Source: CAXBGS01 sp963975425 (lineage in GTDB: Bacteria; Planctomycetota; Planctomycetia; Pirellulales; Pirellulaceae). Taken from it: DNA of 64,000 bases. The translations under genes were made by a program, and so were the position numbers. The notes beneath the pieces were generated by a model. That model saw only the letters and a program-made list of their open reading frames with translations. It did not search any database and was not told where the DNA came from. Location of the stretch: positions 868,001 through 932,000 of the forward strand of contig CAXBGS010000002.1 of the NCBI GenBank assembly GCA_963975425.1, given 5' to 3'. How positions within the stretch are numbered: the first letter of the stretch is position 1; every line of letters begins with the position of its first letter. Positions 1 through 8,755 of this stretch are shown one piece after another.

Positions 1-176
1 GGGCCGCCGCCGGTCGTGACGGGGACATTGTCCTGGGCGGTCGATCCGACGTCGGCGTTCAACGACGGGCTCGTTCGGGCCGTCGCATCGCCATGATCGC
101 GGTCTTGTCGGCGATCGCAATCACATTGATTGTCGCCTTGGTCCTCGTTCTGAACCGCGGCACGCCAACGCAATGA
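1..176 (+). CDS. C-terminal end of a membrane-anchored protein (truncated by window edge)
   Basis: The open frame enters from the left edge (first full codon at base 3) and stops with TGA at 174-176. The visible 57 residues hold a polar Gly/Arg-rich stretch and then a hydrophobic run of about 22 residues (IAMIAVLSAIAITLIVA and following), ending in a short polar tail NRGTPTQ. This looks like a C-terminal transmembrane anchor with a very short tail. The rest of the protein lies outside the window, so the function cannot be called. Planctomycete kinases and FHA proteins often end this way, but nothing here proves that. Confidence 0.55.
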   Translation, partial: AAAGRDGDIVLGGRSDVGVQRRARSGRRIAMIAVLSAIAITLIVALVLVLNRGTPTQ

Positions 177-431
177 CTGCGGCGATATTGGAATTCCGGT
201 GCGGCTGAGGATGCCACGGTCCTGGCCGTGCTCGTTTGCGGCTCAACGTGGTCTGTTGACAGCCCGACCTGATCGACGGGGAATCACGTTGGGCGCATAC
301 GCGACGAAGGCTAAACGGGCTCCCGAGCATCCATGCCGCCCATCGTGTATCCGGGACCTTACCTGTTGGGTAATCGATCCACTACATTACGGCATCACGA
401 ACCTCAGAAACAATGTTTTGGAGAGACGACC

Positions 432-1013
432 ATGCGCCTGCCCAACCATACTTTGACAACAACCGTCGTATTCTTGACCAGTCTTTCGGCGCTAACACTG
501 GACGTGTCGGCGGAATCGCCCGCTAACGAAACCAAACCGACAACAGTCAGCGTCTTTGGTGCGGCCGAGATGACCGTTCCCCCGCAGTTCAAGCGAGTCG
601 ACGTCCAGTCGCGCATTCTGGAACACGAATTCCAGGCAAAAGCCGGCGAGGGTGACGCAGCCCAAACCGCGCGGGTGACGATGATGGCTGCCGGCGGCGA
701 CGTGGCCGACAACATCAAACGTTGGAACGGTCAATTCGCCGGTGGCGACAAAGCCGCACAGAAGTCCGAAGCGATGAAGATCGGTGATTGGCAAGTTCAT
801 ATTGTCGATGCATCAGGCTCGTACCAAGAGCGCATGGGCGGTGGTCCTTTCGCTGGTGGAAAAGTTGTGACGCGAGAAGACTATGGCATGACAGGTGCTA
901 TCTTGGTCCATCCGGAAGGTCGCAAGTACTTTGTCAAGATGATCGGACCCGCAACCGTCATCAAAGCCAACCGAAAAGCCTTTGTCGACATGATCAAAAG
1001 CATCGACAAGTAA
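432..1013 (+). CDS. Small secreted protein of unknown function
   Basis: The 193-residue product begins with a clear Sec signal peptide (basic start, hydrophobic TTTVVFLTSLSALTL, then VSAES as likely cleavage region). The frame is open upstream to 333, but ATG 432 was chosen because the signal peptide starts there and a GGAGAG-type Shine-Dalgarno lies just ahead (about 419-425). The mature part is a compact mixed polar domain with no cysteine or enzyme motif that I recognise. It ends 36 bases before the membrane ATPase gene on the same strand, so the two may be co-transcribed. Function unknown. Confidence 0.75.
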   Translation: MRLPNHTLTTTVVFLTSLSALTLDVSAESPANETKPTTVSVFGAAEMTVPPQFKRVDVQSRILEHEFQAKAGEGDAAQTARVTMMAAGGDVADNIKRWNGQFAGGDKAAQKSEAMKIGDWQVHIVDASGSYQERMGGGPFAGGKVVTREDYGMTGAILVHPEGRKYFVKMIGPATVIKANRKAFVDMIKSIDK

Positions 1014-1049
1014 TCGTTTAAGACTGTCCCATCAGCATGAAGCGCTGCT

Positions 1050-2555
1050 ATGAATATTCAAAGCTTTCTAGAACACCACGGAATCGTTCGTAATCCGTTC
1101 ACCGAGGAAGACGCACGAACCGACCAAGTGTTCAAGGAACACTGCATCAGCAGTGCATATCACCCAATCTGGGACAAGGTTTACGGAGATCCCGTCGAGC
1201 CGTCGACGGCCATCATTTTTGGTCCCAAGGGCTCGGGCAAGACGGCGATACGGCTGCAAATCGATCGACACCTGCAGCAGTACAACGCGGAAAACCCGAA
1301 CCAGCGTGTGTACGTGATTCGGTACGACGATTTCAATCCGTTCCTTGATCACTTTTGCGAACGGATGAATCGTCGCACATCGCGGAAACCTGAACGCGTG
1401 TTGGATTCGTGGCGACTATGGGATCACATGGATGCCATTATGTGCCTAGGCGTTACCAACCTGGTCGACCAAGTACTCGCGGCCGATTCGCCGGACGAGC
1501 CTTCACTGATCAACAAAGAACAGCTCAAGCGACTCGATCGAACGGCTGCTCGCGACCTGTTACTGTTGGCGTGCAACTATGATCAATCGACGGCGTCCAC
1601 TTTTTCTGATCGCTGGAATTCGTTGCGAAAGAAATTGCGATTCGGAAACTTGATGGCCAAGTGGGATTTTGTGTTCGCCATTCTTTGGGGAATCGCCGCA
1701 ATCGCACTGACCGGCTGGTTGTACATGGACCAAGAGGTCGTGGATGAAGAAGCCGGTCGAAGCTTAAAGATCCTGTGGCTCGCGCCCCCCCTGATCATCT
1801 TGGGTCTGCTGCCGTACGCAATTCGCTGGACGAAATGTCAAATCGCGGCGATGGGAATCCGAAAACATATGCGTGTGGGTAAACGCGAAATCGGATCGCT
1901 GCGACGGGTGCTGATGAAATTCCCTGCGAAACAGCTCGCCAGCCAGCCGATGCCCCGATTCGACCGTACCGACGATCGCTACGAATTGCTGAACAAGTTC
2001 CAGTCCGTACTAGAACGGCTCGGATTCTCAGGCACCGTCGTCTTGATGGACCGTGTCGACGAACCGCATATGACCGGAGGCAAACCCGAATTGATGCGTC
2101 GGTTCGTTTGGCCACTGTTGGACAATAAACTTCTGAAACACCCCGGCCTCGGGTTCAAGATGATGTTGCCGCAAGAACTATATCGCGATGTCGAACGTGA
2201 GAGCCGTGAATTTCACGAACGAGCCCGACTGGACAAGCAAAATGTGATTCCCGCGTTTCAGTGGACCGGCGAGTCGCTATATGACTTGGCCCGTGCACGG
2301 ATGCTCGCATGCAGCGACGAAAATCGTTCGCCGGAACCCAAAGACTTGTTCGACGAAGACATCAGTTATCAACGTATGCTGTCAGCATTTCAGTCGTTAC
2401 GTGTGCCGCGGCATCTGTTTCGGTTCTTGTATCGAGCGCTCGTCGATCACTGCAACCGATACACCGATGCTCAGCCCGAATTTCGCATCAAGGCGGAAAC
2501 ATTCGAATCCGCACTTGCGGTTTACAGTCGGGAACTTGACGGCAATATGTCATAG
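1050..2555 (+). CDS. Membrane-associated P-loop ATPase of unknown role
   Basis: The 501-residue protein has a Walker A motif GPKGSGKT at residues 58-65. A likely Walker B (VVLMDRVDE) lies near residue 335. Two adjacent hydrophobic segments (about 203-224 and 240-260) separate the nucleotide-binding half from the rest, forming a membrane hairpin inside an ATPase domain. That architecture recalls KAP-type P-loop NTPases, in which membrane helices interrupt the ATPase fold, but I cannot confirm the family. The N-terminus carries a motif NPFTEEDA seen before the P-loop. There is no toxin, nuclease or phage neighbour, so a defence role is not supported. The substrate and partners are unknown. Confidence 0.7.
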   Translation: MNIQSFLEHHGIVRNPFTEEDARTDQVFKEHCISSAYHPIWDKVYGDPVEPSTAIIFGPKGSGKTAIRLQIDRHLQQYNAENPNQRVYVIRYDDFNPFLDHFCERMNRRTSRKPERVLDSWRLWDHMDAIMCLGVTNLVDQVLAADSPDEPSLINKEQLKRLDRTAARDLLLLACNYDQSTASTFSDRWNSLRKKLRFGNLMAKWDFVFAILWGIAAIALTGWLYMDQEVVDEEAGRSLKILWLAPPLIILGLLPYAIRWTKCQIAAMGIRKHMRVGKREIGSLRRVLMKFPAKQLASQPMPRFDRTDDRYELLNKFQSVLERLGFSGTVVLMDRVDEPHMTGGKPELMRRFVWPLLDNKLLKHPGLGFKMMLPQELYRDVERESREFHERARLDKQNVIPAFQWTGESLYDLARARMLACSDENRSPEPKDLFDEDISYQRMLSAFQSLRVPRHLFRFLYRALVDHCNRYTDAQPEFRIKAETFESALAVYSRELDGNMS

Positions 2556-2617
2556 GCAATCGCTTGGATCCCGGGCATTGGCCGCAGGCCGCTAGACACC
2601 CGACCAAGACGCGCGAG

Positions 2618-4072
2618 CTATAGAAATCCGAGCGGACCTTGTGCGCCGCCGGCGGGAAAAAAGTTGCGAATATTGGGCAGCACGTCGACCAGATCGGCGT
2701 TGTTCGCAATCCCGAACCACATCGCCATTTCGGCATTGAACTGATCGACCGAAGTCGTCGGGATCAAGATCCCCCGATACACGTCTAGCGGATTATTCAT
2801 CACCGCCGGGTCGTTTGCCGCCAATGTCATCGGGTACTGGCCATAGATTCCGCCACCATTGACTGCCCCGCCCATCACAATCTGGTTACCGCCCCAACCG
2901 TGGTCGGACCCTTGTCCATTGCCCGCCAATGTTCGGGCAAAGTCCGAAACGGTAAACGACGTCACATTCGACGCCACGCCCAATTCTTCCGTGGCAGCAT
3001 AAAACGCTGACATCGCCGAACTGACTTCGTCCATTAGCACGCCGTGTGGGCCGATCAGGTCCGCATGATTATCAAACCCGCCGATATTGACGAAGAAAAT
3101 TTGTCGCGACTTGCCAAACCTCCCCGCAGCGCCGATCGTTCGGGCAACCCGCTGCAGTTGTTGTCCCAGATAGTTCGACGGAAACTCCGTGGTCAACGAA
3201 ACGTCTTCGGTCGCGTCGTTGTACAACTGTGCCGCCTCGATCGCTTGTGATGTTGCATCGGCATACGTCTGAGTGACCAAGTTTGCATGGGTTCGACCGA
3301 GCGCGTCGTTGAATGAACGACGGAAAATGATGTCGGGGCCCCAGTCGTATCGGTAACCCTCATTGAGCGTTGCCCCATCCACGTTGACAACGTACGGATA
3401 AACGTTCGCGCCGGTTTGCAACAGATTCACGTCACCCACAGAGATGCTCATTCCGATGGCATCGTTATAGGCAGCCGGATCGGTCAGGATATCCGCCATC
3501 CGCCCACCCCAACCGGTGACATGCGTACGCGTTTGCGGAACCGATGTCTGCCAGTGGCGTGTGAAATCAGAGTGCGAATATAGCCCCAGTGGCAAATTGA
3601 TGTCGTTGTCGTAGGCGGTGCGATCGGTCGGTTCGACCAGACTGCCCACGTTGGCAACGAATGCGACCTTCCCCTCGTTGTACAAACTTTGCAGGCCGGA
3701 CATCGACGGATGCAATCCAAAGTTTCGCGCACTGTTGGTATCACCAATCATCAGCAAGTCATCATGCGGAATCGCCAATCCGGATTGATTTTGCGCGTAA
3801 CGGATCGACAGATAGTCGTCATACTCGGCCGTATCGTATGGCATCAGCATATTGAACGAATCGTTGCCGCCATACAAGAAAATGCAAACCAGCGCTTTGT
3901 AATCGCCGGGAATGGGATCGGCCGCCATCACGGCGCTGGTTAACTGCAAACTGGTCAAGGTCGATGCGACCGAAACCGAACTGAGACATGCGGTCTGTCG
4001 TAAGAAGCTTCGGCGATCAATCGGGCGCGAGGCGTCTGCCGATCGAGTTCGCTTTGTGTTCCGTTGCATCAT
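2618..4072 (-). CDS. DUF1501 family secreted protein (Tat leader)
   Basis: The 484-residue protein belongs to the DUF1501 family, a sulfatase/alkaline-phosphatase-like fold found in many copies in planctomycetes. A twin-arginine leader (DRRSFLRQ at about residues 19-26, then a hydrophobic stretch and AVMAADP) predicts folded export. Family hallmarks visible are the LVCIFLYGGNDSFNML segment near residue 62 and, near the C-terminus, FARTLAGNGQGSDHGWGG, which holds the conserved SDHGWGG metal-site region. It lies 136 bases downstream of a DUF1800 gene on the same strand. That pairing is very common in these bacteria and suggests the two act together at the cell envelope. The biochemical role of the pair is not established. 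Confidence 0.9.
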   Translation of the reverse strand: MMQRNTKRTRSADASRPIDRRSFLRQTACLSSVSVASTLTSLQLTSAVMAADPIPGDYKALVCIFLYGGNDSFNMLMPYDTAEYDDYLSIRYAQNQSGLAIPHDDLLMIGDTNSARNFGLHPSMSGLQSLYNEGKVAFVANVGSLVEPTDRTAYDNDINLPLGLYSHSDFTRHWQTSVPQTRTHVTGWGGRMADILTDPAAYNDAIGMSISVGDVNLLQTGANVYPYVVNVDGATLNEGYRYDWGPDIIFRRSFNDALGRTHANLVTQTYADATSQAIEAAQLYNDATEDVSLTTEFPSNYLGQQLQRVARTIGAAGRFGKSRQIFFVNIGGFDNHADLIGPHGVLMDEVSSAMSAFYAATEELGVASNVTSFTVSDFARTLAGNGQGSDHGWGGNQIVMGGAVNGGGIYGQYPMTLAANDPAVMNNPLDVYRGILIPTTSVDQFNAEMAMWFGIANNADLVDVLPNIRNFFPAGGAQGPLGFL

Positions 4073-4173
4073 GGGGCTCGCGAATGAAGTCAGGTTGGTG
4101 AAGCGAAATGAAGTGTTAAAAAAGGAAGACGCGCGGCGGGGCGTCGATCGACTTTCGAAAGGGCGAATTCGAT

Positions 4174-4211
4174 CCGGTGCAGCGATGGTTTTCCGGTGCA
4201 GCGATGGTCTA
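4174..4211. repeat. Tandem repeat, 2 x 19 bp, overlapping a stop codon
   Basis: Two near-identical 19-base units beginning CCGGTGCAGCGATGGTTTT lie at 4174-4192 and 4193-4211. The second copy contains the stop codon (4209-4211) of the minus-strand DUF1800 gene. It is one of several short tandem repeats at gene ends in this window, each with a different unit. Confidence 0.7.
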
Positions 4212-6194
4212 CTGAGTGATCACGCACGACGGAGATAAGATCACCGCGTTCAGTGCCCCCATGAATCGCTCCCTTTCGTCAAGCCAAGGTCTTTCGGTAA
4301 ACACCTCCTCAATGATCGCCGGAATATTCTCTTTGGTCGCTTGATCCATCGTGCCATTGCACAGCAGCAGGTCTAGCCGATCCATCATTGCCTGGGGATC
4401 GTCGACAATCAGTTCCAATTCGCGTTGATAATCGAACTTGATTGTCGAGACCAACGGTTGGCCATCCACATAACCGACCTGATTGCGGATTTGGCCTTCA
4501 TAGATCTCCCATCGCAATCGATTCGCCGTGCGGTTGTTGATCACGGGTGTCAGCACTTGAAATTCCGGCGCGAACAACGTTGAATTCGGCAAGCGTCGGC
4601 TGGCCGCGACCTGTGACAGTGGCCCGGGTGGCTGGTAATCGGGCAGATAAAAGTTGAACACGCTTGGCGATGCGAAAGGCGCTTGCCCGAATTCCCATTC
4701 CATTCGTGGGATCACATACCAAGGGCTATTTTGTCCGTTGTAGAGCACTTCGCCGGATCGCAGTGCGCGAATCATCGCCGTGTATCGCAACACTGGCTCC
4801 CGCAAGCGACCAAACTCGGTGCCTCTTTCAACCACCGTCCAGCGCAGCGGGTCCGCTTGACGAATCCCGCGAACACCGCGAAACGCCTCGGGATCCAACA
4901 ACACCGCTTTGACCAGTGCTTTCATGTCGCCACGCGGGGCGGAGCCCGTATCCCCATTGAACGCGGCCGCGACGCGATTGATATAGGCCCGCGACGGATT
5001 CGATCGTACCAGACGTTGAATCATACGCCGGGCGATGAACGGACCCACGTTGGGGTGGTCGGCCAAGTGATCCAGTGTCGCGTTGATGTCCTGCATGCCT
5101 TTGCCAGGCGTGCCGTCGTGGGCAGGCAAAATCAGGCCACCCACGATCGTCTTTTGCTCGGTGTCGTGATAGTCCTCCCACATTTCCATGGGCCGCTGAA
5201 AGTCTCTCGAGTCGCCATAGCCGAAATAATCGCTGTCGGGAAACGTCAGTCCGGTGAACACGCGCGCCATGTTCCGGATAACGTCATTGTCATACGTGGG
5301 AATCAACTCGCCGGCATCGTTGCGTTTCGCTCGACCGTCTCGCAACAGTTCATAAAGACCGATCGAGAACAATTGCATGACTTCGCGGGCATAGTTTTCG
5401 TCAGGATAAACGCCCGAGGCCGGATCGGCTTTTGCGTTTCGCAAATGCGACAAGAAGATCCCCATCACCGGATGCAGCGTCACGTCGCCTAGCAGTTGGC
5501 GATAGTTTCCGAATGAGTTTCGCACCAACATGTCATAGTAAGCCGTCGGGCCATACCAATGCGGGTAGCCGCGACTGTCCAGGGTTGCGTCACCGAAGTT
5601 GGAATCCTCGTCGTTGACGACAAATATCTGGCTGAGTGCCCAGGCGGTTCGTTGACGAAGCTGATCGGGCGCGTCGATCGCATTGTGCCAGAACGCGTGA
5701 TACCGGTACCGCTGCAACCAAATCCGACCGTCGGTGTTGGTGTAACCGTGATCGGCGAGCATGCGATCAATCGTCTCTTGATGGTAAGAGGCCGGAATCT
5801 GGAACTGCTGATCGATCCACTCATCGCAGGCGGCACGTGTCCCGATTTGACGAATCCGAATCGCCAATTCATTGATCGAGTCCATATCCGGACCGAACGT
5901 CGCGTAGCTCAGAAATTGGGCCGCGCGAACCTGGGACCGTATGACACGAATCTCAGCACTGTTCTCGGCATCAAACGAACCAGCGGTCGCCGTTGCTAAC
6001 GGAAAGAAGAGAGCGGCCAAGACGATCCATCGACTCGCGATGATCAATGGGTCAATGTTCGTCAGACCGATGTTCGACCGATGAACGCATGCACCAAGGA
6101 TGCGCGGAATTTCGGTGATCGGTGCTTGGCGTGTGATCCGGTGCCGCGATGGCGTCTCTTGCTGGCTTGGACCACGACATGCACGAAACGACAT
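4209..6194 (-). CDS. DUF1800 family secreted protein
   Basis: The 661-residue protein matches the DUF1800 family: QRTAWALSQIFVVNDED, the YDMLVRNSFGNYRQLLGDVTLHP region, and DENYAREVMQLFSIGLYEL are family blocks. The hydrophobic export segment (WIVLAALFFPLATATAG) sits at residues 56-72. The ATG at 6194 has a GAGAG Shine-Dalgarno about 8 bases upstream, so it is kept. A TTG at 6047 would give a more ordinary short signal peptide and may be the real start. The DUF1501 gene follows downstream. DUF1800 proteins are typically co-encoded with DUF1501; their chemistry is unknown. Confidence 0.88.
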   Translation of the reverse strand: MSFRACRGPSQQETPSRHRITRQAPITEIPRILGACVHRSNIGLTNIDPLIIASRWIVLAALFFPLATATAGSFDAENSAEIRVIRSQVRAAQFLSYATFGPDMDSINELAIRIRQIGTRAACDEWIDQQFQIPASYHQETIDRMLADHGYTNTDGRIWLQRYRYHAFWHNAIDAPDQLRQRTAWALSQIFVVNDEDSNFGDATLDSRGYPHWYGPTAYYDMLVRNSFGNYRQLLGDVTLHPVMGIFLSHLRNAKADPASGVYPDENYAREVMQLFSIGLYELLRDGRAKRNDAGELIPTYDNDVIRNMARVFTGLTFPDSDYFGYGDSRDFQRPMEMWEDYHDTEQKTIVGGLILPAHDGTPGKGMQDINATLDHLADHPNVGPFIARRMIQRLVRSNPSRAYINRVAAAFNGDTGSAPRGDMKALVKAVLLDPEAFRGVRGIRQADPLRWTVVERGTEFGRLREPVLRYTAMIRALRSGEVLYNGQNSPWYVIPRMEWEFGQAPFASPSVFNFYLPDYQPPGPLSQVAASRRLPNSTLFAPEFQVLTPVINNRTANRLRWEIYEGQIRNQVGYVDGQPLVSTIKFDYQRELELIVDDPQAMMDRLDLLLCNGTMDQATKENIPAIIEEVFTERPWLDERERFMGALNAVILSPSCVITQ

Positions 6195-6755
6195 CCTGAC
6201 GACTCTCAGATGAATGACAAGTTGATAATGGGTGACCGGACAACAGGGCCATGGCGTCCGATCGAAGGAAAAGCTGACAAGGAAAGCGAGTTGAAAAGGA
6301 CAAGGATAAGGATGAGCGGATAACGTCGTACCGACCGGGGACGATCAGGCACTTGCAATACGATCTCGCAGTTGTTGCCGACGTTATCGGGCAGGCTGCC
6401 GTGAGGCGTTGCAGTCCGCCGCACGCGAATGGCGTGCCGCTCATGTGATCCGAACCACCGCCCACCCGTCCGGTCGGGGGCACCAGCGACTCACCCAGAT
6501 CGGTCGGTTTCCCGGGGTTTGCCTCGCACGAGCGTGCCCCAGCGACGCCGTTGATTGGCCCACCATTGCTCAGGCACCTGCGGCCCATCCGCCGAGCCAC
6601 AGGTGGGCCGCATCAAGATCGAGTTTTCAAATTGAAGCAAGTCTGTTAAACTGCCAGCTTCGGACGCTTTCGAGATTTCCTCGCGTCCTCCATAAGCCAA
6701 CTCGATGTCGGAACACATGTCCGTGTCCGACGTGAAACACTGGAGAATGAACTAG
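6195..6755. other. 561-base intergenic region with inverted repeats
   Basis: This lies between the DUF1800 gene (minus) and the 29-residue basic gene (plus) and contains no convincing protein gene. A 10-base inverted repeat GATAACGTCG (6319-6328) / CGACGTTATC (6379-6388) flanks a 50-base spacer. An 8-base hairpin GCGGCCCA (6580-6587) / TGGGCCGC (6604-6611) precedes a short T-containing stretch, upstream of the small gene. A weak promoter-like pair (TTTCAA at 6625, TAAACT at 6647) follows. Both divergent genes need promoters here; none is certain. Confidence 0.4.
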
Positions 6756-6845
6756 GTGGGTACAAAACGAACGGGTAAGGGGCGAAGAAAAGTTGGACGT
6801 AAGAAACGCCGGATGCGGGCCAAGATTCGCCATCGCAAGAAATAA
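6756..6845 (+). CDS. 29-residue, extremely basic microprotein (ribosomal-protein-like)
   Basis: A GTG start at 6756 opens a 29-codon frame ending TAA at 6843-6845. The GGAG Shine-Dalgarno at 6742-6745 lies 10 bases upstream. The product is made almost entirely of Lys, Arg and Gly, for example KGRRKVGRKKRRMRAKIRHR, and has no acidic residue. Size and composition resemble tiny RNA-binding ribosomal proteins such as bTHX or the bacterial AURKAIP1/COX24-domain proteins; the KKRRMRAKIRHR core is closest to the latter by eye. Identity with either is a guess. A strong hairpin-rich region follows directly. The gene is too short for ordinary gene callers and could be missed. Confidence 0.6.
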   Translation: MGTKRTGKGRRKVGRKKRRMRAKIRHRKK

Positions 6846-7054
6846 TCACGACTCTGTGGCGGATAGAATCCGCTGCCGAGGACTCGCGATGAAGTTTATG
6901 ACTTTTTTCTAAGTCGATCTGTTAGCCGAGGCCGATGCACCTCGGATTCATCTCGAAAGTGAACGAAAAGTCTCGAAAAGAGACATTCAGAATCGGGCTC
7001 GGATCGGCGAGCCCCTGGGGTCATTAGCAACCATCGTTGGTGCGCATATCCGGC
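6846..7054 (+). other. Hairpin-rich region, candidate structured 3' UTR or small RNA
   Basis: Four perfect stems follow the basic microprotein: GCGGAT/ATCCGC (6859-6864, 6868-6873), CCGAGG/CCTCGG (6926-6931, 6940-6945), GTCTC/GAGAC (6970-6974, 6980-6984) and GGGCTCG/CGAGCCC (6995-7001, 7008-7014). A T-run TTTTTT sits at about 6903-6908. They may be terminators of the microprotein transcript or part of a folded RNA. No known RNA family was recognised. Confidence 0.35.
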
Positions 7055-7158
7055 TGTTGCTCAGTGGCACAAACTCACTTTGTTGCTCAGTGGCGCAAAC
7101 TCACATTGTTGCTCAGCGGCCCAAACTCACAGTATTGCTCAGTGGCGCAGACTCACAA
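7055..7158. repeat. Tandem repeat, 4 x 26 bp
   Basis: Four direct copies with an exact 26-base period lie at 7055-7080, 7081-7106, 7107-7132 and 7133-7158. The conserved core is TTGCTCAGTGGCGCAAACTC, with only a few substitutions between copies. There are no spacers, so this is not a CRISPR array. It lies between the convergent basic microprotein and coiled-coil genes. Confidence 0.9.
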
Positions 7159-7231
7159 TGTCATCCCACAGCGCGTGATAGATTTAGCGCGTCCGGGCGG
7201 GTGCATTGTGCTATCGCCGACGGTGGTTTGA

Positions 7232-8155
7232 TTACGCTGACCCTTCAGCGAGACCTAGCTTTGCGAGCCACCGCCTTGAGTTACCGTTCTCGTCGTGAGA
7301 GTTGCTGCGAGATTCGCGTTTGGCGTGTGCGAGTTGCTCTTCCAGATCGGCCATCTTTGCGGCAAGTTCCTGGCGTTCGCGCGAAAGCTTAGCGCGTTCG
7401 AGGGACGCCTCGATTTCGGCCTGTCGAAACTTCTCTTCCCATTCTTCCTGCATCTGCTGCAGTCGCTCGCGTTCTTCGCGCACCAGTTCGTCGGCATCGA
7501 ACATCTCGGTGATCGCAGCAGCGCCGATCGCCAAGCCGCCGTCACGTGTTTCGGATTGGCTGTCCAACAAATGTTGCAACTCGCGAATCTGCTGTGAACG
7601 ATCTTCCAGTTCCACGTCCCGCCGATCCAGCTCGTCCTGCATCTGCCGAACGTACTCGATCGGGTCGATTGTCTCGTCCGATTCGGTTTCGTTCAGACTG
7701 CTCACGAACGCTTCGGCGTCAAACGAGTCTTCTTCCATCTGTCGCAACATCAGCTGCTTGCGTTCTTCCCACGACAGTGTTTCGTTGCTGCGAGACTGGT
7801 CGTCGCCGAGCGAAGTCTCGACGCTGCGAGAGGCGAGCTGGGATGCGAGTTCGCTGTTTTGTTTTTCGAGGTCTTCGACTTGAGACCGAAGATGTTGGAT
7901 CTCGGCTCGCAGCGGCTCGCTTTCACCTTCATTCGCATTGCGATCTGCGATGGCCACCTCCGCAGACGCTTCACGGGCACTGATTAACAGGTGGTGAATA
8001 TCGGCAACCTGCTGCAGCATTCCTTGCAGCGCTTCGGTATTGGACTCGCACTGCTGCGCAAGACTTAGCAGCGCATCATCTCGCTGATCGCGGTCGGGGG
8101 GTGAAAGAATCTCTTCCGGCGTACCCCGATTCGATTGCCTTGAGTTTCCTGTCAT
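7232..8155 (-). CDS. Coiled-coil protein of unknown function
   Basis: The frame extends to a GTG at 8221, but ATG 8155 is the more natural start (307 residues). Most of the protein is predicted coiled coil: long heptad-like runs rich in Glu, Gln, Arg and Leu (for example EIQHLRSQVEDLEKQNSEL and the C-terminal MADLEEQLAHAKRES). There is a middle acidic linker and a short basic tail. No signal peptide or membrane segment is seen, so it should be cytoplasmic and structural or scaffolding. It is transcribed divergently from xseB with 177 bases between. No family was recognised. Confidence 0.65.
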   Translation of the reverse strand: MTGNSRQSNRGTPEEILSPPDRDQRDDALLSLAQQCESNTEALQGMLQQVADIHHLLISAREASAEVAIADRNANEGESEPLRAEIQHLRSQVEDLEKQNSELASQLASRSVETSLGDDQSRSNETLSWEERKQLMLRQMEEDSFDAEAFVSSLNETESDETIDPIEYVRQMQDELDRRDVELEDRSQQIRELQHLLDSQSETRDGGLAIGAAAITEMFDADELVREERERLQQMQEEWEEKFRQAEIEASLERAKLSRERQELAAKMADLEEQLAHAKRESRSNSHDENGNSRRWLAKLGLAEGSA

Positions 8156-8332
8156 GAATCCGTCAATGTGCTGACAAACTAATCTACGTGCTTTGGAAAT
8201 GGGGCCCGAACGCGTCGGCACTGGCCAAACAATGCCCCGGGGCCAGCCGGTCAGTTGCCCGTGCGCTTGTATACAAATGCAACTGTCTATCCATACCTAG
8301 GTCGATCCAGTCATTTGTGACAAAATGAAGCC

Positions 8333-8755
8333 ATGGCAAAAAAGAAATCCGCCCGATCCGGCGCCAAACAAACCGAAGAATCCGACGGTATCGATTTTGA
8401 GGATGCCCTTGCGGATGTTGAACAGATTGTCGGCAAGCTAGAAAGCGGCGACGCCGGCTTAGGTGAGTCTCTGGAACTATATGAAGCGGGCGTCAAGCGC
8501 TTGAAAGAGTGCCACCGATTATTAGGTCAGGCCGAGCAAAAGATTAGCTTGCTATCCGGTTTCGATGCCGACGGAAATGCGATCACAGAGCCGTTTGACG
8601 AAGTGGCGGATGAGACGCTGCAGCAAAAACAGGCGGCTCGCCAACGACGCCGGCGAGCGAAATCGCCAAAAAACGCCACTAAAGGCGGCGAATCAGACAA
8701 TGGAGACGCCGACGACAGCTCGTCGACCGTGGACGATTCACCTGGGCTTTTCTAG
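8333..8755 (+). CDS. xseB: Exodeoxyribonuclease VII small subunit
   Basis: The small subunit of exonuclease VII partners with XseA to degrade single-stranded DNA into oligonucleotides. Residues about 20-80 carry the family signature: FEDALADVEQIVGKLESG, LGESLELYEAGVKRLK and the C-terminal AEQKI helix. The product is 140 residues against about 80 in most bacteria. The extra part is a disordered tail that starts basic (RQRRRRAKSPK) and ends acidic and Ser-rich. xseA is not in the window. The gene precedes ispA and dxs, the same order as in enterobacteria, although about 400 bases and a tandem repeat separate it from ispA. Confidence 0.92.
   Translation: MAKKKSARSGAKQTEESDGIDFEDALADVEQIVGKLESGDAGLGESLELYEAGVKRLKECHRLLGQAEQKISLLSGFDADGNAITEPFDEVADETLQQKQAARQRRRRAKSPKNATKGGESDNGDADDSSSTVDDSPGLF

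Noticed and set aside
1050..2555. Antiphage defence ATPase
   Set aside because: Membrane P-loop ATPases occur in defence systems, but no effector, nuclease, reverse transcriptase or mobile element is nearby.
7055..7158. Possible CRISPR array
   Set aside because: The units are directly adjacent with a 26-base period and no unique spacers, and no cas gene is nearby.
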